A DNA stretch of 64,000 nt from Bacteroidota bacterium (GCA_018266435.1 JAFEAL010000005.1:248001-312000), one strand, 5' to 3'; positions 9,304-18,919 are shown, counted from the first letter of the stretch. Numbers and translations: made by a program. The notes: generated by a model not told the origin, from the sequence alone.

Positions 9304-10590
9304 ATGATTGAAAAAATAATTTCCTTCTCCTTGCGAAACAGAATTCTTGTTTTGCTAGTGGCCGCAGGTCTTTTGGCGTGGGGCATTTATGCTGTACGGG
9401 TGAATAAAATTGATGCCATACCCGACCTGTCAGAAAACCAGGTAATTGTATTCACCGAGTGGATGGGCCGAAGTCCGCAGATTATAGAAGACCAGGTTAC
9501 CTACCCGTTGGTAACCAACCTGCAAGGATTGCCTCAGGTAAAATATGTGCGGGGGTCATCCATGTTTGGGATGAGTTTTGTGTTTGTCATTTTCAACGAT
9601 GACACAGATATTTATTGGGCGCGCGAGCGAGTGTTGGAGCGGCTGAATTATGCCACCCGCTTGTTGCCCGAAGGAATTACGCCAACACTCGGCCCCGATG
9701 GCACGGGTGTAGGTCATATTTTGTGGTACACCTTTGATGCGCCAGGCATGGATCTGGGCGAGCAGCGCGCCATACAAGATTGGTATGTAAAATTCGGTTT
9801 GCAGAATGTGCCCGGAGTGAGCGAAGTAGCTTCGTTCGGAGGGTTTCAAAAACAATACCAGGTTACAGTCAATCCCAACAAACTGAATTACTATGGTCTT
9901 TCCATTCCTGAAATAATCCAGGCGGTTCGGTCCAATAATAACGAAGTAGGCGGACGCAAATTTGAAATGAATAACGTGGGGTACATCATCAAAACGACAG
10001 GCTACCTCAAGTCAATCGAAGAAATTGAAAACATTGCGCTGAAGACGGTTAACACCGTGCCGGTAAAAATCAGCGATGTGGCTACCGTGCAGATGACGGG
10101 CGAATCGCGGTTAGGAATTTTTGATAAAAACGGAGAAGGAGAAACCGTTGGCGGAATTGTGGTAATGCGCTACGGTGAAAATGCCGATGAGGTAATCATT
10201 AACGTGAAGAAAAAAATGATGGAAGTAGCCAAAGGCTTTCCCAGGGGTATGAAGTTCAACATCCTGTATGACCGCAGCGAATTGATTGAAGAATCCATTT
10301 CATCGGTAAAACAAACTCTCATAGAAGAAATGATTGTGGTTTCGCTGGTGGTCATTCTTTTTCTTTTTCACTGGCGCAGTGCAATAAGCATCATCATTCA
10401 AATACCCATCACGATTGCCGCAAGTTTTATTCTGCTCAATGCGTTTGGGGTGACTTCCAACATTATGTCACTCACCGGAATTGCCCTGGCCATTGGGGTG
10501 ATTGTAGATAATGGTATTATCATGGCCGAGAATGCCTATAAAAATTTATCGCATCGTTTTCATGAACTCAATCCAGAAACCAACGAATGA
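9304..10590 (+). CDS. cusA: CusA/CzcA-type RND metal efflux pump, N-terminal half
   Basis: The 428-residue protein equals the first part of a CusA-type heavy-metal RND pump. TM1 is at about residues 12-32, followed by the periplasmic porter region with the typical WMGRSPQIIEDQVTYPLVTNL start, then TM2-TM4 at about 338-415. TM4 contains VDNGIIMAEN, the acidic proton-relay segment of heavy-metal RND proteins. The chain stops in the cytoplasmic TM4-TM5 loop. The stop TGA overlaps the ATG of the second half (ATGA). The two halves together make about 1071 residues, a normal full-length pump, so the break is either a real split with coupled translation or a one-base loss. Confidence 0.88.
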   Translation: MIEKIISFSLRNRILVLLVAAGLLAWGIYAVRVNKIDAIPDLSENQVIVFTEWMGRSPQIIEDQVTYPLVTNLQGLPQVKYVRGSSMFGMSFVFVIFNDDTDIYWARERVLERLNYATRLLPEGITPTLGPDGTGVGHILWYTFDAPGMDLGEQRAIQDWYVKFGLQNVPGVSEVASFGGFQKQYQVTVNPNKLNYYGLSIPEIIQAVRSNNNEVGGRKFEMNNVGYIIKTTGYLKSIEEIENIALKTVNTVPVKISDVATVQMTGESRLGIFDKNGEGETVGGIVVMRYGENADEVIINVKKKMMEVAKGFPRGMKFNILYDRSELIEESISSVKQTLIEEMIVVSLVVILFLFHWRSAISIIIQIPITIAASFILLNAFGVTSNIMSLTGIALAIGVIVDNGIIMAENAYKNLSHRFHELNPETNE

Positions 10591-12518
10591 CCATGAAAAA
10601 ACTATTCCATAGAAACTATCACAGGATTGATGAGCAGGAGCGTCTGGAGATTATTGAAAAATCTTCCAAGCAAGTATCGCGTGGCGTATTTTACTCCACG
10701 GTAATCATCATCACGTCATTTCTGCCTGTATTCATGCTCACCGGTCAGGAAGGAAAATTATTTCATCCGCTCGCGTACACTAAAACATTTATTCTACTGG
10801 TAGATGCACTGTTGGTGATTACACTGGCCCCGGTGATCATTTCCTTTTTTATGAAAGGCAAATTCACTGACGAAACAAAAAATCCGGTTAACCGGGTTCT
10901 GGAAAAAATATATGAGCCGGTCATTCGCACATGTTTAAAATGGAGAAAGACTACCCTGGGCATAAACATTCTTGCGTTAGCAGTCAGTGTGCCCTTGATG
11001 ATGAACCTCGGCTCTGAATTTATGCCACCGCTGGATGAACAGTCGATACTTTTTATGCCGGTTACACTTCCGGATGTATCTAATGAAGAAGTAAAACGCA
11101 TTTTGCAGGTACAAGATAACATCATTAAGTCCGTTCCTGAAGTGGATAAAGTATTAGGTAAAGCCGGACGCGCCAGCACGGCCACTGACAATGCGCCCAT
11201 CAGCATGATCGAAACGATTATCATGCTCAAACCAAAAATGGAATGGCGAAAAGGCATTACCAAAAAAGACATTGTAAACGAACTGGATGCCAAGTTGCAG
11301 ATACCGGGTGTGGTCAACGGCTGGACTCAGCCCATTATTAATCGCATCAATATGCTGGCCACCGGCATACGCACTGATGTGGGTGTAAAAGTGTATGGCC
11401 AAAATCTGGATAGTATTTACGCGCTATCTGAAAAAGTGAGAACCGCACTCGAAGGAATTCCGGGTGTAAAAGATTTATACGTTGACCCCATCACGGGGGG
11501 CAAATACCTGACAATTGATGTGAAGCGGGAAGCCTTGGGGCGGTTTGGTCTGACAGTAAATGATGTAAACCTGATTGTTGAATCGGCCATCGGAGGTTCG
11601 CCTATCGGCCAAACCATTGAAGGAAGACAACGATTCAGCATCAATGTGCGTGTTGCACAAGATTACCGCAACAGCATTGAGCGGTTGAAACGGATACCTG
11701 TTCAAACTCCGTCTTTGGGCACCATTCCCCTGGCTACCGTTGCTGACATCCGGCTGGAAGAAGGCCCGCCTATGATTGTTTCAGAAAACGCGATGCTTCG
11801 CGGAGCTGTGTTGTTCAATGTACGCGATCGCGACTTGGGTGGCACTGTACAGGAAGCCATTGAAGCTGTAGGCAAACAAATGGGCGTGTTGCCCAGCGGT
11901 TACTACCTGGAGTGGAGTGGTCAGTATGAGAATCTGATCCGCGGTAAACAAACACTGATGGTCATTTTGCCGGTCGTAGTTTTTATTATTTTCATTTCAC
12001 TGTACCTCGCATTCAACTCCATTCGCGAAGCTTTTCTGAGTTTGATCACCGTGCCCTTTGCCTTGATTGGTGGTGCATACATGGTTTATTTCTATGGAGT
12101 AAATTTTTCAGTAGCCGTAGCGGTGGGGTTTATCGCGCTTTTTGGCATTGCGGTAGAAACCGGAGTGGTGATGGTCATTTACCTGAATGATGCCATGCAG
12201 CAACTGGTGAAGCTTCGCGGCAACTCGAGTGATACAATTACCCGCGAGGAGCTGAAAGAATTTGTAATTGCGGGGGCAGCCAAACGACTTCGCCCAAAAA
12301 TTATGACCGTGTCGGTGGCACTGTTTGGATTAATCCCCGTGTTGTGGGCAACCGGTGTAGGCAGCGATGTAATGAAGCCTATCGTGCTGCCCATGATCGG
12401 TGGTGTTCTCACCTCTTCTACACACATTCTTTTAGTTACCCCACTTATTTTTTTAATGACGAAAGAATACGAATTAAGAAAATTCAAAAAATTAGAAGTC
12501 TATGAAACCAAGCATTGA
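10587..12518 (+). CDS. cusA: CusA/CzcA-type RND metal efflux pump, C-terminal half
   Basis: The 643-residue protein carries the remainder of the pump. It begins in the TM4-TM5 loop (EIIEKSSKQVSRGVF), followed by TM5-TM6 (STVIIITSFLPVFMLTGQEG), the second periplasmic domain and TM8-TM12, ending near the conserved GVLTSSTHILLVTP segment. It cannot transport alone because TM1-TM4 are on the preceding ORF. Adding a single A at the GAA-TGA junction (10585-10590) would fuse the frames as ...NEMTMKK.... The gene overlaps the TolC start by 17 nt, which argues that the operon is still translated as a unit. Confidence 0.88.
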   Translation: MTMKKLFHRNYHRIDEQERLEIIEKSSKQVSRGVFYSTVIIITSFLPVFMLTGQEGKLFHPLAYTKTFILLVDALLVITLAPVIISFFMKGKFTDETKNPVNRVLEKIYEPVIRTCLKWRKTTLGINILALAVSVPLMMNLGSEFMPPLDEQSILFMPVTLPDVSNEEVKRILQVQDNIIKSVPEVDKVLGKAGRASTATDNAPISMIETIIMLKPKMEWRKGITKKDIVNELDAKLQIPGVVNGWTQPIINRINMLATGIRTDVGVKVYGQNLDSIYALSEKVRTALEGIPGVKDLYVDPITGGKYLTIDVKREALGRFGLTVNDVNLIVESAIGGSPIGQTIEGRQRFSINVRVAQDYRNSIERLKRIPVQTPSLGTIPLATVADIRLEEGPPMIVSENAMLRGAVLFNVRDRDLGGTVQEAIEAVGKQMGVLPSGYYLEWSGQYENLIRGKQTLMVILPVVVFIIFISLYLAFNSIREAFLSLITVPFALIGGAYMVYFYGVNFSVAVAVGFIALFGIAVETGVVMVIYLNDAMQQLVKLRGNSSDTITREELKEFVIAGAAKRLRPKIMTVSVALFGLIPVLWATGVGSDVMKPIVLPMIGGVLTSSTHILLVTPLIFLMTKEYELRKFKKLEVYETKH

Positions 12519-13770
12519 AATTAATGGCCGATGGCCTGTGGTTTGTGGTCTAAGAGTGGTCGTCTTCTTAATTACTGTCCCGGTGCTGAATGCTCAGGTG
12601 ATAACACTTGACAGTGTGCTGAACTCGATGCGTCAACGTAACCCGGTGTTGCAGGAGTATCGGCACCGTGCCCAGGCGATGGACGAATATGCTCAAGGGG
12701 CCACTTCACTGATGGCTCCCGAAGTGGGTGGCGGCCTTTGGATGCTGCCGTATTCACGGCCGATGGAAAACCGCGACAAGGGGCAGATCATGCTATCGGT
12801 TCAGCAAAAATTTATAAGCCACGCTAAACTGAGGGCCAATAAAAATTACCTGTCAACCAAGGCGGCCATTGAAGAGGCCAGTGAATCCTACACCTTCAAC
12901 GAACTGCGGGCTCAGGCAAAAACTGCATACTATCAATGGCTGGTGCTTGAAAAGAAAAAGAAACTTCTGGCCGAGAATGAAGCAATCATAAATCTGATGT
13001 TGAAGATTGCGCGGCTCCGGTATCCTTACAACCAAAGCAAACTGGGAAATATTTATAAGGCAGAAGGTAGACTGTACGAAATCCAGAACCTACAGGTAAT
13101 GAATGGAAACGACATTGCACAAAAAAATATTTTGCTCAATCAGCTTATGAACGTACCGAAAGGAACACGGTTTCTCATTGACACAACTACCCGGATGAAC
13201 ACCAGCAATTTTGAAATAGCCGATACCCTTACGTACACGCAAAACCGAAGCGACATTCGTAGAATTGATAAAACAATCTTGTCGATGCGTGCCAATCAGG
13301 AATTGGAAAAATCTCAGGCTAAACCGGATTTCAACATCAGCTTCAATCACATGATCCCACGAGACAATGCCATGCCTTCGCAATTTATGTTGTTGGGTAT
13401 GGTAAGCATACCCATCGCCCCGTGGTCATCAAAAATGTATAAGGCCAATGTGAAAGGAATGGAATCAGAAATATTGTCTATGAAAAAAGAACGCGAAGCC
13501 ATCTTAAATGATCTACAGACAATGACTGCATCGATGGTTAATGAAATCCAATCACTGCAACAACAATTGATAAATTATCAACAAAAAATTATTCCGGCAC
13601 TGAAGCGCAACTACCAAACCCTCATGCTTGCTTACGAAGAGAACAAAGAAGAACTGCCCCTGGTGATTGATGGATGGGAAGCCATGAATATGGCACAGAT
13701 TGAGTACCTCAACAAATTAGACAACTACTACGCAATGATTGTGAACTATGAAAAACAACTTGAAAAATAA
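12502..13770 (+). CDS. TolC-family outer-membrane efflux protein
   Basis: The 422-residue protein is the outer-membrane channel partner of the RND pump. A signal peptide precedes LNAQ at about residue 31, and the mature chain shows two long helical hairpin repeats (LDSVLNSMRQRNPVLQEYRH... and the C-terminal ...LQTMTASMVNEIQSLQQQL) as in the outer-membrane efflux family, CusC type. The ATG lies inside the last codons of the pump gene. The N-terminal residues before the hydrophobic core (GRWPVVCGLRV) are encoded by a wordy, repeat-like DNA stretch, so the exact start is a little uncertain. It overlaps the next adaptor gene by 23 nt. Confidence 0.88.
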   Translation: MKPSIEINGRWPVVCGLRVVVFLITVPVLNAQVITLDSVLNSMRQRNPVLQEYRHRAQAMDEYAQGATSLMAPEVGGGLWMLPYSRPMENRDKGQIMLSVQQKFISHAKLRANKNYLSTKAAIEEASESYTFNELRAQAKTAYYQWLVLEKKKKLLAENEAIINLMLKIARLRYPYNQSKLGNIYKAEGRLYEIQNLQVMNGNDIAQKNILLNQLMNVPKGTRFLIDTTTRMNTSNFEIADTLTYTQNRSDIRRIDKTILSMRANQELEKSQAKPDFNISFNHMIPRDNAMPSQFMLLGMVSIPIAPWSSKMYKANVKGMESEILSMKKEREAILNDLQTMTASMVNEIQSLQQQLINYQQKIIPALKRNYQTLMLAYEENKEELPLVIDGWEAMNMAQIEYLNKLDNYYAMIVNYEKQLEK

Positions 13771-15085
13771 TTGGCCGATAGTCAATGGTCAACGATCGAT
13801 AGTCAACAGTCAACAGCAAAAGAATTATCGATTATGGACTATTGCCTTACTACTTATTACGATGCTCGTACTCTCTTGTAAACAAAAAGAGCAAGCAAAC
13901 GCAGACACCTACACCTGCCCCATGCATCCCTCCGTTAGTTCAAACAAACCCGGTCAATGCCCGGTATGTGGTATGACCCTGATACTAAAAACGCACACAA
14001 ACAATGAAGCGGCAGCGCTGAGTTTAGGTATGCGATTGATTCCTACCAATGAGGCCGTCATCTCGTCTGCTCAAACAACGAAAGGCGAACGAAAAATAAT
14101 ACCGATTGTCGTTAAGGCGCAGGGATGGGTAACATACGATACCAGAAATATTTATACCCTTGCCGCACGTGTAGCGGGACGGCTGGATAAAGTGTATATA
14201 AAATACGCGTTTCAACCGGTACAAAAAGGACAAAAGATAGCTGACCTCTACAGCCCTGAATTGCTCACTGCCCAGCGTGAGTTATTATTTCTGATTGAAA
14301 ACGACCCAACTAATTCCGGTTTGATCGAAACAACTAAAAATAAATTGTACTTGCTGGGGGCAACACAGCAACAAGTTGAAACAGTAATCAAAAACAAAAC
14401 AGCCCAATACTTGTTTTCAGTCTATAGCCCGTATGATGGATACCTCGTAAAAAACGATCAACCTACTTCGGCCACTTCAGACGTAAAATCAACAGCATCT
14501 GCCAATGACATGAACGGTGGACTGTCTGCAGCTTCGGCTAAGGTTCAGCGCATGCCCTCGTCATCCGTCTCAAATAGTCTTATCCGAGAGGGAAACTATG
14601 TAAGGGCCGGTGAAACTTTATTTAACCTGGTGAATACTGCATCGCTTCGGTTCGAGTTTAATTTACCCCTTTCAAAATCAGGAGAGATTAAGGCAGGCGA
14701 TCAATTAACAATTGACCTGGGCCATGGGTTATCAGAAAAATCAACGGTTGATTTTGTTCAACCATTTTTTTCTGAAGGAGAAGAGTTTGTAAAAATCCGT
14801 GTATATCAACGCAACAACGGGCTTCAAATCGGGCAACTGATTTCAGCCGCTATTGAGATCAAAGCGGTAGAATCATTTTGGATTCCTCAAGAGTCTGCAC
14901 TAGACCTCGGCATGAGTAAAATTGTATTCGTAAAAGAAAACAACACATACAAACCCAAAAAGATTATGACAGGTATGCGCACCAACGGATTCATTGAAGT
15001 GAAAGATGGCCTCACGTCATCCGATGAAATAGCCCTCAATGCCCAGTACCTGGTCGACAGTGAAAGTTTTATTAAAGTAAAGTAA
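13748..15085 (+). CDS. CusB-type periplasmic adaptor lipoprotein with heavy-metal-binding domain
   Basis: This 445-residue membrane-fusion protein links the RND pump and TolC. A lipobox (VLSC, Cys44) predicts lipid anchoring. Next is a heavy-metal-binding domain with Cys57-P-M-His60 and Cys71-P-V-Cys74, followed by the barrel-sandwich and hairpin regions (VAGRLDKVYIKYAFQPVQKGQ). A Ser/Ala-rich insert of about 35 residues (about 240-275) interrupts the second lipoyl half. The first 30 residues are polar and encoded by a GTCAA-word repeat (13774-13821), so the signal peptide has an unusually long N-region; a start nearer residue 30 would need a non-ATG codon. Confidence 0.87.
   Translation: MKNNLKNNWPIVNGQRSIVNSQQQKNYRLWTIALLLITMLVLSCKQKEQANADTYTCPMHPSVSSNKPGQCPVCGMTLILKTHTNNEAAALSLGMRLIPTNEAVISSAQTTKGERKIIPIVVKAQGWVTYDTRNIYTLAARVAGRLDKVYIKYAFQPVQKGQKIADLYSPELLTAQRELLFLIENDPTNSGLIETTKNKLYLLGATQQQVETVIKNKTAQYLFSVYSPYDGYLVKNDQPTSATSDVKSTASANDMNGGLSAASAKVQRMPSSSVSNSLIREGNYVRAGETLFNLVNTASLRFEFNLPLSKSGEIKAGDQLTIDLGHGLSEKSTVDFVQPFFSEGEEFVKIRVYQRNNGLQIGQLISAAIEIKAVESFWIPQESALDLGMSKIVFVKENNTYKPKKIMTGMRTNGFIEVKDGLTSSDEIALNAQYLVDSESFIKVK
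13774..13821 (+). repeat. GTCAA-word repeat in the adaptor N-terminus
   Basis: The stretch is built from near-repeats of AGTCAA/GGTCAA/CGATAGTC. Similar text occurs at 25462-25507. Here it is translated as the polar leader of the first adaptor. Confidence 0.5.
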
Positions 15086-15086
15086 T

Positions 15087-16790
15087 ATGAAGAAAATAGT
15101 TATTGGGTTGGCTCTGGGTTGCGTCTTTCTTCTTTCCTGCAACCGAGAAAAGAAAAACCAACTCAGCGCAACGATACAGTACATGTGCCCCATGCACCCC
15201 TCTGTCATGTCTGATAAACCGGGCATTTGCCCGGTGTGCGGCATGAACTTGGTAGAAACAAAAAAACCAATCAATGATGAGAGTGTATTGAAATTGAGCG
15301 ACAGCCAGATTAAACTGGCTAACATTACTACCCAACAAGTGCTCAGTCAGCCGATTGGTCAAACGCTGGCAGTCAATGCACGGCTGGCAGTCAATGAAGA
15401 TCACACGGAAATAATCAGCAGCCGTGTGGCCGGAAGAATAGAAAAACTTTTTGTTAAAGAAACCGGGCGTAATGTAAAGCAAGGTGAGCCCCTCTACGAA
15501 CTCTACAGCGAATCGCTGCTGACGATGCAGCGCGAATTTTTACTAGCAAAAGAACAATATGAAGAATTTGGAAAAGACCAACCCCACTACGGGTCATTTC
15601 TAAAAGCCGCTGAAAAAAAACTTTTACTCTATGGCCTGAGCAAAAAACAAATAACCCAGTTGGCCGAATCAAAAACGATGCAGCAACGCACTACTTTTTT
15701 AGCGCCTGTGTCGGGTATTGTTAATGCAATTAATGCAACGGAAGGGCAATACATCAGCGAAGGTGCAGAGATTTACCGCATCGAAAACCTGAACAACTTG
15801 TGGCTCGAAGCCGAGCTTTACCCCACCGAGTTAACCTTGGTTAAAATTGGTGACCAGCTAAAAGTTGTGGTGACCGGATTGGAGTCATCACCGGCAGAGG
15901 CCACGGTTACATTCATTAGTCCTGAGTACAAGGCCAACACTCAAATCACATTAATTCGTGCATGGGTATCCAATTCAGGTTATAAATTCAAACCGGGCAT
16001 GCAGGCACAGGTATTTTTCACACATTCGTCAAAGAAAGTATTGACAGTACCTTCCGATGCTGTCATCCGCGATGGAAAATCACCCCACGTTTATGTACAA
16101 GTTGACAAGCACTCATTTCAGCCACGGAAGGTAAAAACCGGTCAGGAAGATTTTGATCAGGTAGAAATAACTGAAGGACTCAGGGAAGGAGAACCTGTTG
16201 CAGTCACTGGCGCTTACCTGTTGTACAGTGAACTCATGTTAAAAAAAGGAACAATTCTCATGACTGATCATCACTCGGGTGAGGCAAAGGCTCAGGTATT
16301 GGCTTTGACTGAAAATGAAAAAAAACCTGAAGCAGTTGATCGCAATCCAAAATTTAACTCACAGTTGAAGGCAATACTCTTGCCCTATCTCAAAATTAAA
16401 AACGCCTTGGTCACATCAGATGCAAGCTCAGCTTCAGCGGGAGCAAAAGAATTAAACGCCTCATTGAGTAAAGTGGATATGAGTATGCTGAACGGAGAAG
16501 CCCACACAAAGTGGATGGCATACTTGAAAGATATGGAAGCGGCAGTGAAACGGATCAACGCAACCGGAGACATAGAAATTCAACGAGTGGCATTTTCTGC
16601 CCTGACGAATGCGTTCTATGATATAATCAAAACTTTTAGAGTGGAAGGAATTCATGCGTACTATCAGTTCTGTCCTATGGCGTTTAATAATAAAGGAGGC
16701 TACTGGATCAGCACAGAAAAAGAAATCAACAATCCGTATTTTGGTCAACAAATGCTGCGCTGTGGCGAGACGAAAGAAACGCTGGAGTAA
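15087..16790 (+). CDS. CusB-type adaptor lipoprotein with N-terminal metal-binding domain and C-terminal DUF3347
   Basis: The 567-residue protein is a second membrane-fusion adaptor, starting one base after the first ends. Its lipobox is LLSC (Cys18). The metal-binding domain holds Cys34-P-M-His37 and Cys48-P-V-Cys51. The adaptor core (VAGRIEKLFVKETGRNVKQGEPL) is followed by a C-terminal DUF3347 domain (about residues 420-565), which includes the CPMAFNN segment and ends ...NPYFGQQMLRCG. DUF3347 is linked to copper resistance in Bacteroidota and its Cys/Met/His residues suggest metal capture. Two adaptors may assemble as hetero-trimers on one pump or serve different metal-loading steps. Confidence 0.88.
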   Translation: MKKIVIGLALGCVFLLSCNREKKNQLSATIQYMCPMHPSVMSDKPGICPVCGMNLVETKKPINDESVLKLSDSQIKLANITTQQVLSQPIGQTLAVNARLAVNEDHTEIISSRVAGRIEKLFVKETGRNVKQGEPLYELYSESLLTMQREFLLAKEQYEEFGKDQPHYGSFLKAAEKKLLLYGLSKKQITQLAESKTMQQRTTFLAPVSGIVNAINATEGQYISEGAEIYRIENLNNLWLEAELYPTELTLVKIGDQLKVVVTGLESSPAEATVTFISPEYKANTQITLIRAWVSNSGYKFKPGMQAQVFFTHSSKKVLTVPSDAVIRDGKSPHVYVQVDKHSFQPRKVKTGQEDFDQVEITEGLREGEPVAVTGAYLLYSELMLKKGTILMTDHHSGEAKAQVLALTENEKKPEAVDRNPKFNSQLKAILLPYLKIKNALVTSDASSASAGAKELNASLSKVDMSMLNGEAHTKWMAYLKDMEAAVKRINATGDIEIQRVAFSALTNAFYDIIKTFRVEGIHAYYQFCPMAFNNKGGYWISTEKEINNPYFGQQMLRCGETKETLE

Positions 16791-16791
16791 A

Positions 16792-17364
16792 ATGAAACAA
16801 TTTTTTAAACCAACAATTATGAAATCAACCATGATGATTTGTCTTGTACTGTTAAGCTATGGTGGTTACGCTCAGCACGAACACCAGCCGTCCGTACCTT
16901 TGGCCGATACACTAAAGAAGAGTATTGCCAAAGAGGCGCATGCTCAAATCGGAGAAACCCACATGATGATCAAGTACCATGCTCCTGCCGTTCGTGGGCG
17001 AACAATATGGGGCGGATTGGTGCCTGATGGCGAGGTTTGGGTAACAGGTGCCCACATGGCTACATCGTGGGAATTCAATAAAGACATTGTGATCAACGGC
17101 AAAACCATTTCTGCAGGAAAATATGCCATCTTCACTATTCCTAATAAAGAAAAATGGACACTCATTGTCAATAAAAAATGGGAACAACACCTTGCCGATG
17201 ATTACGATGCAAAAGACGATGTGCTGAGGTTAGATGTAAAACCTTTGGACGTGCCGCACCGAGAGCGACTGGATTATCGCATAGAAGGAAAAGCTAAGAA
17301 AGGTGAAATCATGATTACATGGGAAAAGAAAAGGGTAGTATTGCCATTTGAAGTAAGTCAATAA
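16792..17364 (+). CDS. DUF2911 secreted protein
   Basis: From the ATG at 16792 (GGAG 5 nt upstream) the protein has 190 residues. A second ATG at 16819 gives a tighter signal peptide (MKSTMMICLVLLSYGGYAQ) and is also possible. The mature part begins with a His-rich QHEHQ and matches DUF2911 (IKYHAPAVRGRTIWGGLVPDGEVWVTGAHMATS...). DUF2911 proteins are common secreted proteins of Bacteroidota with no known activity. The longer upstream reading frame overlaps the adaptor gene and is not the start. It is in the metal operon, one base after the second adaptor. Confidence 0.8.
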   Translation: MKQFFKPTIMKSTMMICLVLLSYGGYAQHEHQPSVPLADTLKKSIAKEAHAQIGETHMMIKYHAPAVRGRTIWGGLVPDGEVWVTGAHMATSWEFNKDIVINGKTISAGKYAIFTIPNKEKWTLIVNKKWEQHLADDYDAKDDVLRLDVKPLDVPHRERLDYRIEGKAKKGEIMITWEKKRVVLPFEVSQ

Positions 17365-17365
17365 G

Positions 17366-17502
17366 ATGGAATACCCTTATGATTATCGCTTGAAGAATAC
17401 AACCCGGCTGCAGGTACTTTGCTGAAGCAGGAAATGATGCGAGGCGAAAGTGCGCTGCCTCTGTTCGTAAGGACCTTGAGAGAAAAATATACAAATTGTT
17501 AA
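17366..17502 (+). pseudogene. Frameshifted 45-codon ORF of unknown function
   Basis: ATG at 17366, one base after the DUF2911 stop, reads MEYPYDYRL and then leaves frame. A coherent tail (EEYNPAAGTLLKQ...) runs in the other frame to a TAA at 17500-17502. Adding one base near 17391 would give a single 45-residue polypeptide. I do not recognise the family. It may be the end of a decayed gene or a small gene with a base missing in this strain or assembly. Confidence 0.4.
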
Positions 17503-17524
17503 AAGGATATTATTACCATCTTTG
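17496..17524 (+). promoter_or_regulatory. Promoter of the M28 peptidase gene
   Basis: TTG at 17496-17498 and CATCTTTG at 17517-17524 with an 18-nt spacer fit the Bacteroidota consensus apart from the first T of the -7 box. It lies 43 nt before the ATG. Confidence 0.45.
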
Positions 17525-17567
17525 CAAAATTTGTTGTCAACCCCGGCCCCACATGTAAATTTCTTTT

Positions 17568-18872
17568 ATGAAAATACCATCAATAATTGCCCTGCTTCTC
17601 TTTCAATCTGCTGCGTTTTCGCAATCGGTCGATAAACTGATCAAAGAAAAAGAGGTGAAGCGGATTCTTTACGCGCTAACCGATGATAACCTGAAGGGAC
17701 GCTCGGCTTATGATGAGCCAAGTATTTTTAAGGCAGCCGGTATCATTGAAAAAGAATTTCAAAAAATAGGACTGAAGCCGTTAACGGGAAATCAAACGTT
17801 TCTTCAGGAATTTTCAAAAAACCAAATCACCACGTCATCCGTGGAGGTAGTAATTGATGGAGAGAAAATCTCCAACGAAAACGTGCTGATGGTTACAGAA
17901 AAGACAGATGTTCACATCAACAACGGGTTGGTATTGAAAACTATCAAACCCGATGCCGGTGTAACCGATAAAAACCAATATTTCTTTCGCCAGGCATTTC
18001 AAATTTACCGCGATACTATTTCAACGTTGATATTAATTGATCCTGAATTTAAAAATATCTTCCAGGAGTTTAAAGGTTACTTTACCAAACGATTTGCCCA
18101 AGGTAGAAAAGGTATAAATATTTTTGTGCTAGGAAAAACAACGGCAACCAGTTATTCAGTCAGGGCTTCTCAAAAAAATATTCCGGTTCGCCTGGCCAAT
18201 GTAGTGGGTGTGCTGGAAGGCAAAAGCAAAAAAGACGAGATGGCGGTGTTCAGCGGGCACTATGATCACATCGGTATTCGCACAAAAATTAATGGCGACT
18301 CAATTGCCAATGGAGCAGATGACGATGCTTCGGGCACAACGGCCGTGATTCAACTGGCCCGTTATTTCAAAAAGACAAAACAAAATGAACGTACACTGAT
18401 TTTTGTCACCTTCACAGCCGAAGAGATTGGTGGGTATGGCTCCCAATATTTTTCAAAACAACTCGATGCTGAAAAAATAATCACGATGTTTAACATCGAA
18501 ATGATTGGTAAGCCATCTAAGTGGGGTATTAACTCGGCCTTTATTACCGGATATGAGCGCTCCGATTTTGGAGAGATTTTGCAAAAAAACCTGCAGGGCA
18601 CTCCTTTTCAATTTAAACCGGATCCCTACCCCGAACAAAATTTATTTTACCGGTCAGACAATGCCACTCTTGCGCGCCTTGGTGTTCCGGCCCATTCCAT
18701 CTCTACCGATCAAATCGATACCGACAAACTTTATCATTCAGTAGATGACGAGGCTGAATCACTTGATATAAAAAATTTAACCGTTACGATTCGCGCCATT
18801 GCCATTAGCTCTAAATCAATAGTGAATGGAACAGATACACCCAAACGTATTGATAAGAGCATGGTGAAGTGA
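17568..18872 (+). CDS. Secreted M28-family zinc aminopeptidase
   Basis: The 434-residue protein has a signal peptide (MKIPSIIALLLFQSAAFSQ). The M28 metal and catalytic motifs are all visible: SGHYDHIG (His231, Asp233), NGADDDASG (bridging Asp), TAEEIGGYGS (catalytic Glu plus zinc Glu), YRSDNATLA (Asp ligand), and HSISTDQIDTDKLYHS (last His). It should cleave N-terminal residues from peptides in the periplasm or outside. A PA-like segment lies between the signal and the catalytic core. Its placement inside the metal-resistance island is unexplained. It overlaps the next long ORF by 4 nt, but that gene's better start is further downstream. Confidence 0.9.
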   Translation: MKIPSIIALLLFQSAAFSQSVDKLIKEKEVKRILYALTDDNLKGRSAYDEPSIFKAAGIIEKEFQKIGLKPLTGNQTFLQEFSKNQITTSSVEVVIDGEKISNENVLMVTEKTDVHINNGLVLKTIKPDAGVTDKNQYFFRQAFQIYRDTISTLILIDPEFKNIFQEFKGYFTKRFAQGRKGINIFVLGKTTATSYSVRASQKNIPVRLANVVGVLEGKSKKDEMAVFSGHYDHIGIRTKINGDSIANGADDDASGTTAVIQLARYFKKTKQNERTLIFVTFTAEEIGGYGSQYFSKQLDAEKIITMFNIEMIGKPSKWGINSAFITGYERSDFGEILQKNLQGTPFQFKPDPYPEQNLFYRSDNATLARLGVPAHSISTDQIDTDKLYHSVDDEAESLDIKNLTVTIRAIAISSKSIVNGTDTPKRIDKSMVK

Positions 18873-18919
18873 CAACAAATTGCAACAAGGACAACAAAAA
18901 TTTAAAACAACCCACACCG

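Noticed and set aside
10763-11317. Long antisense ORF opposite the pump gene
   Set aside because: A shadow of biased codon use in the real gene; no homology pattern or start context.
16654-16791. Upstream extension of the DUF2911 ORF
   Set aside because: Overlaps the adaptor gene; the signal peptide begins only after the ATG at 16792 or 16819.
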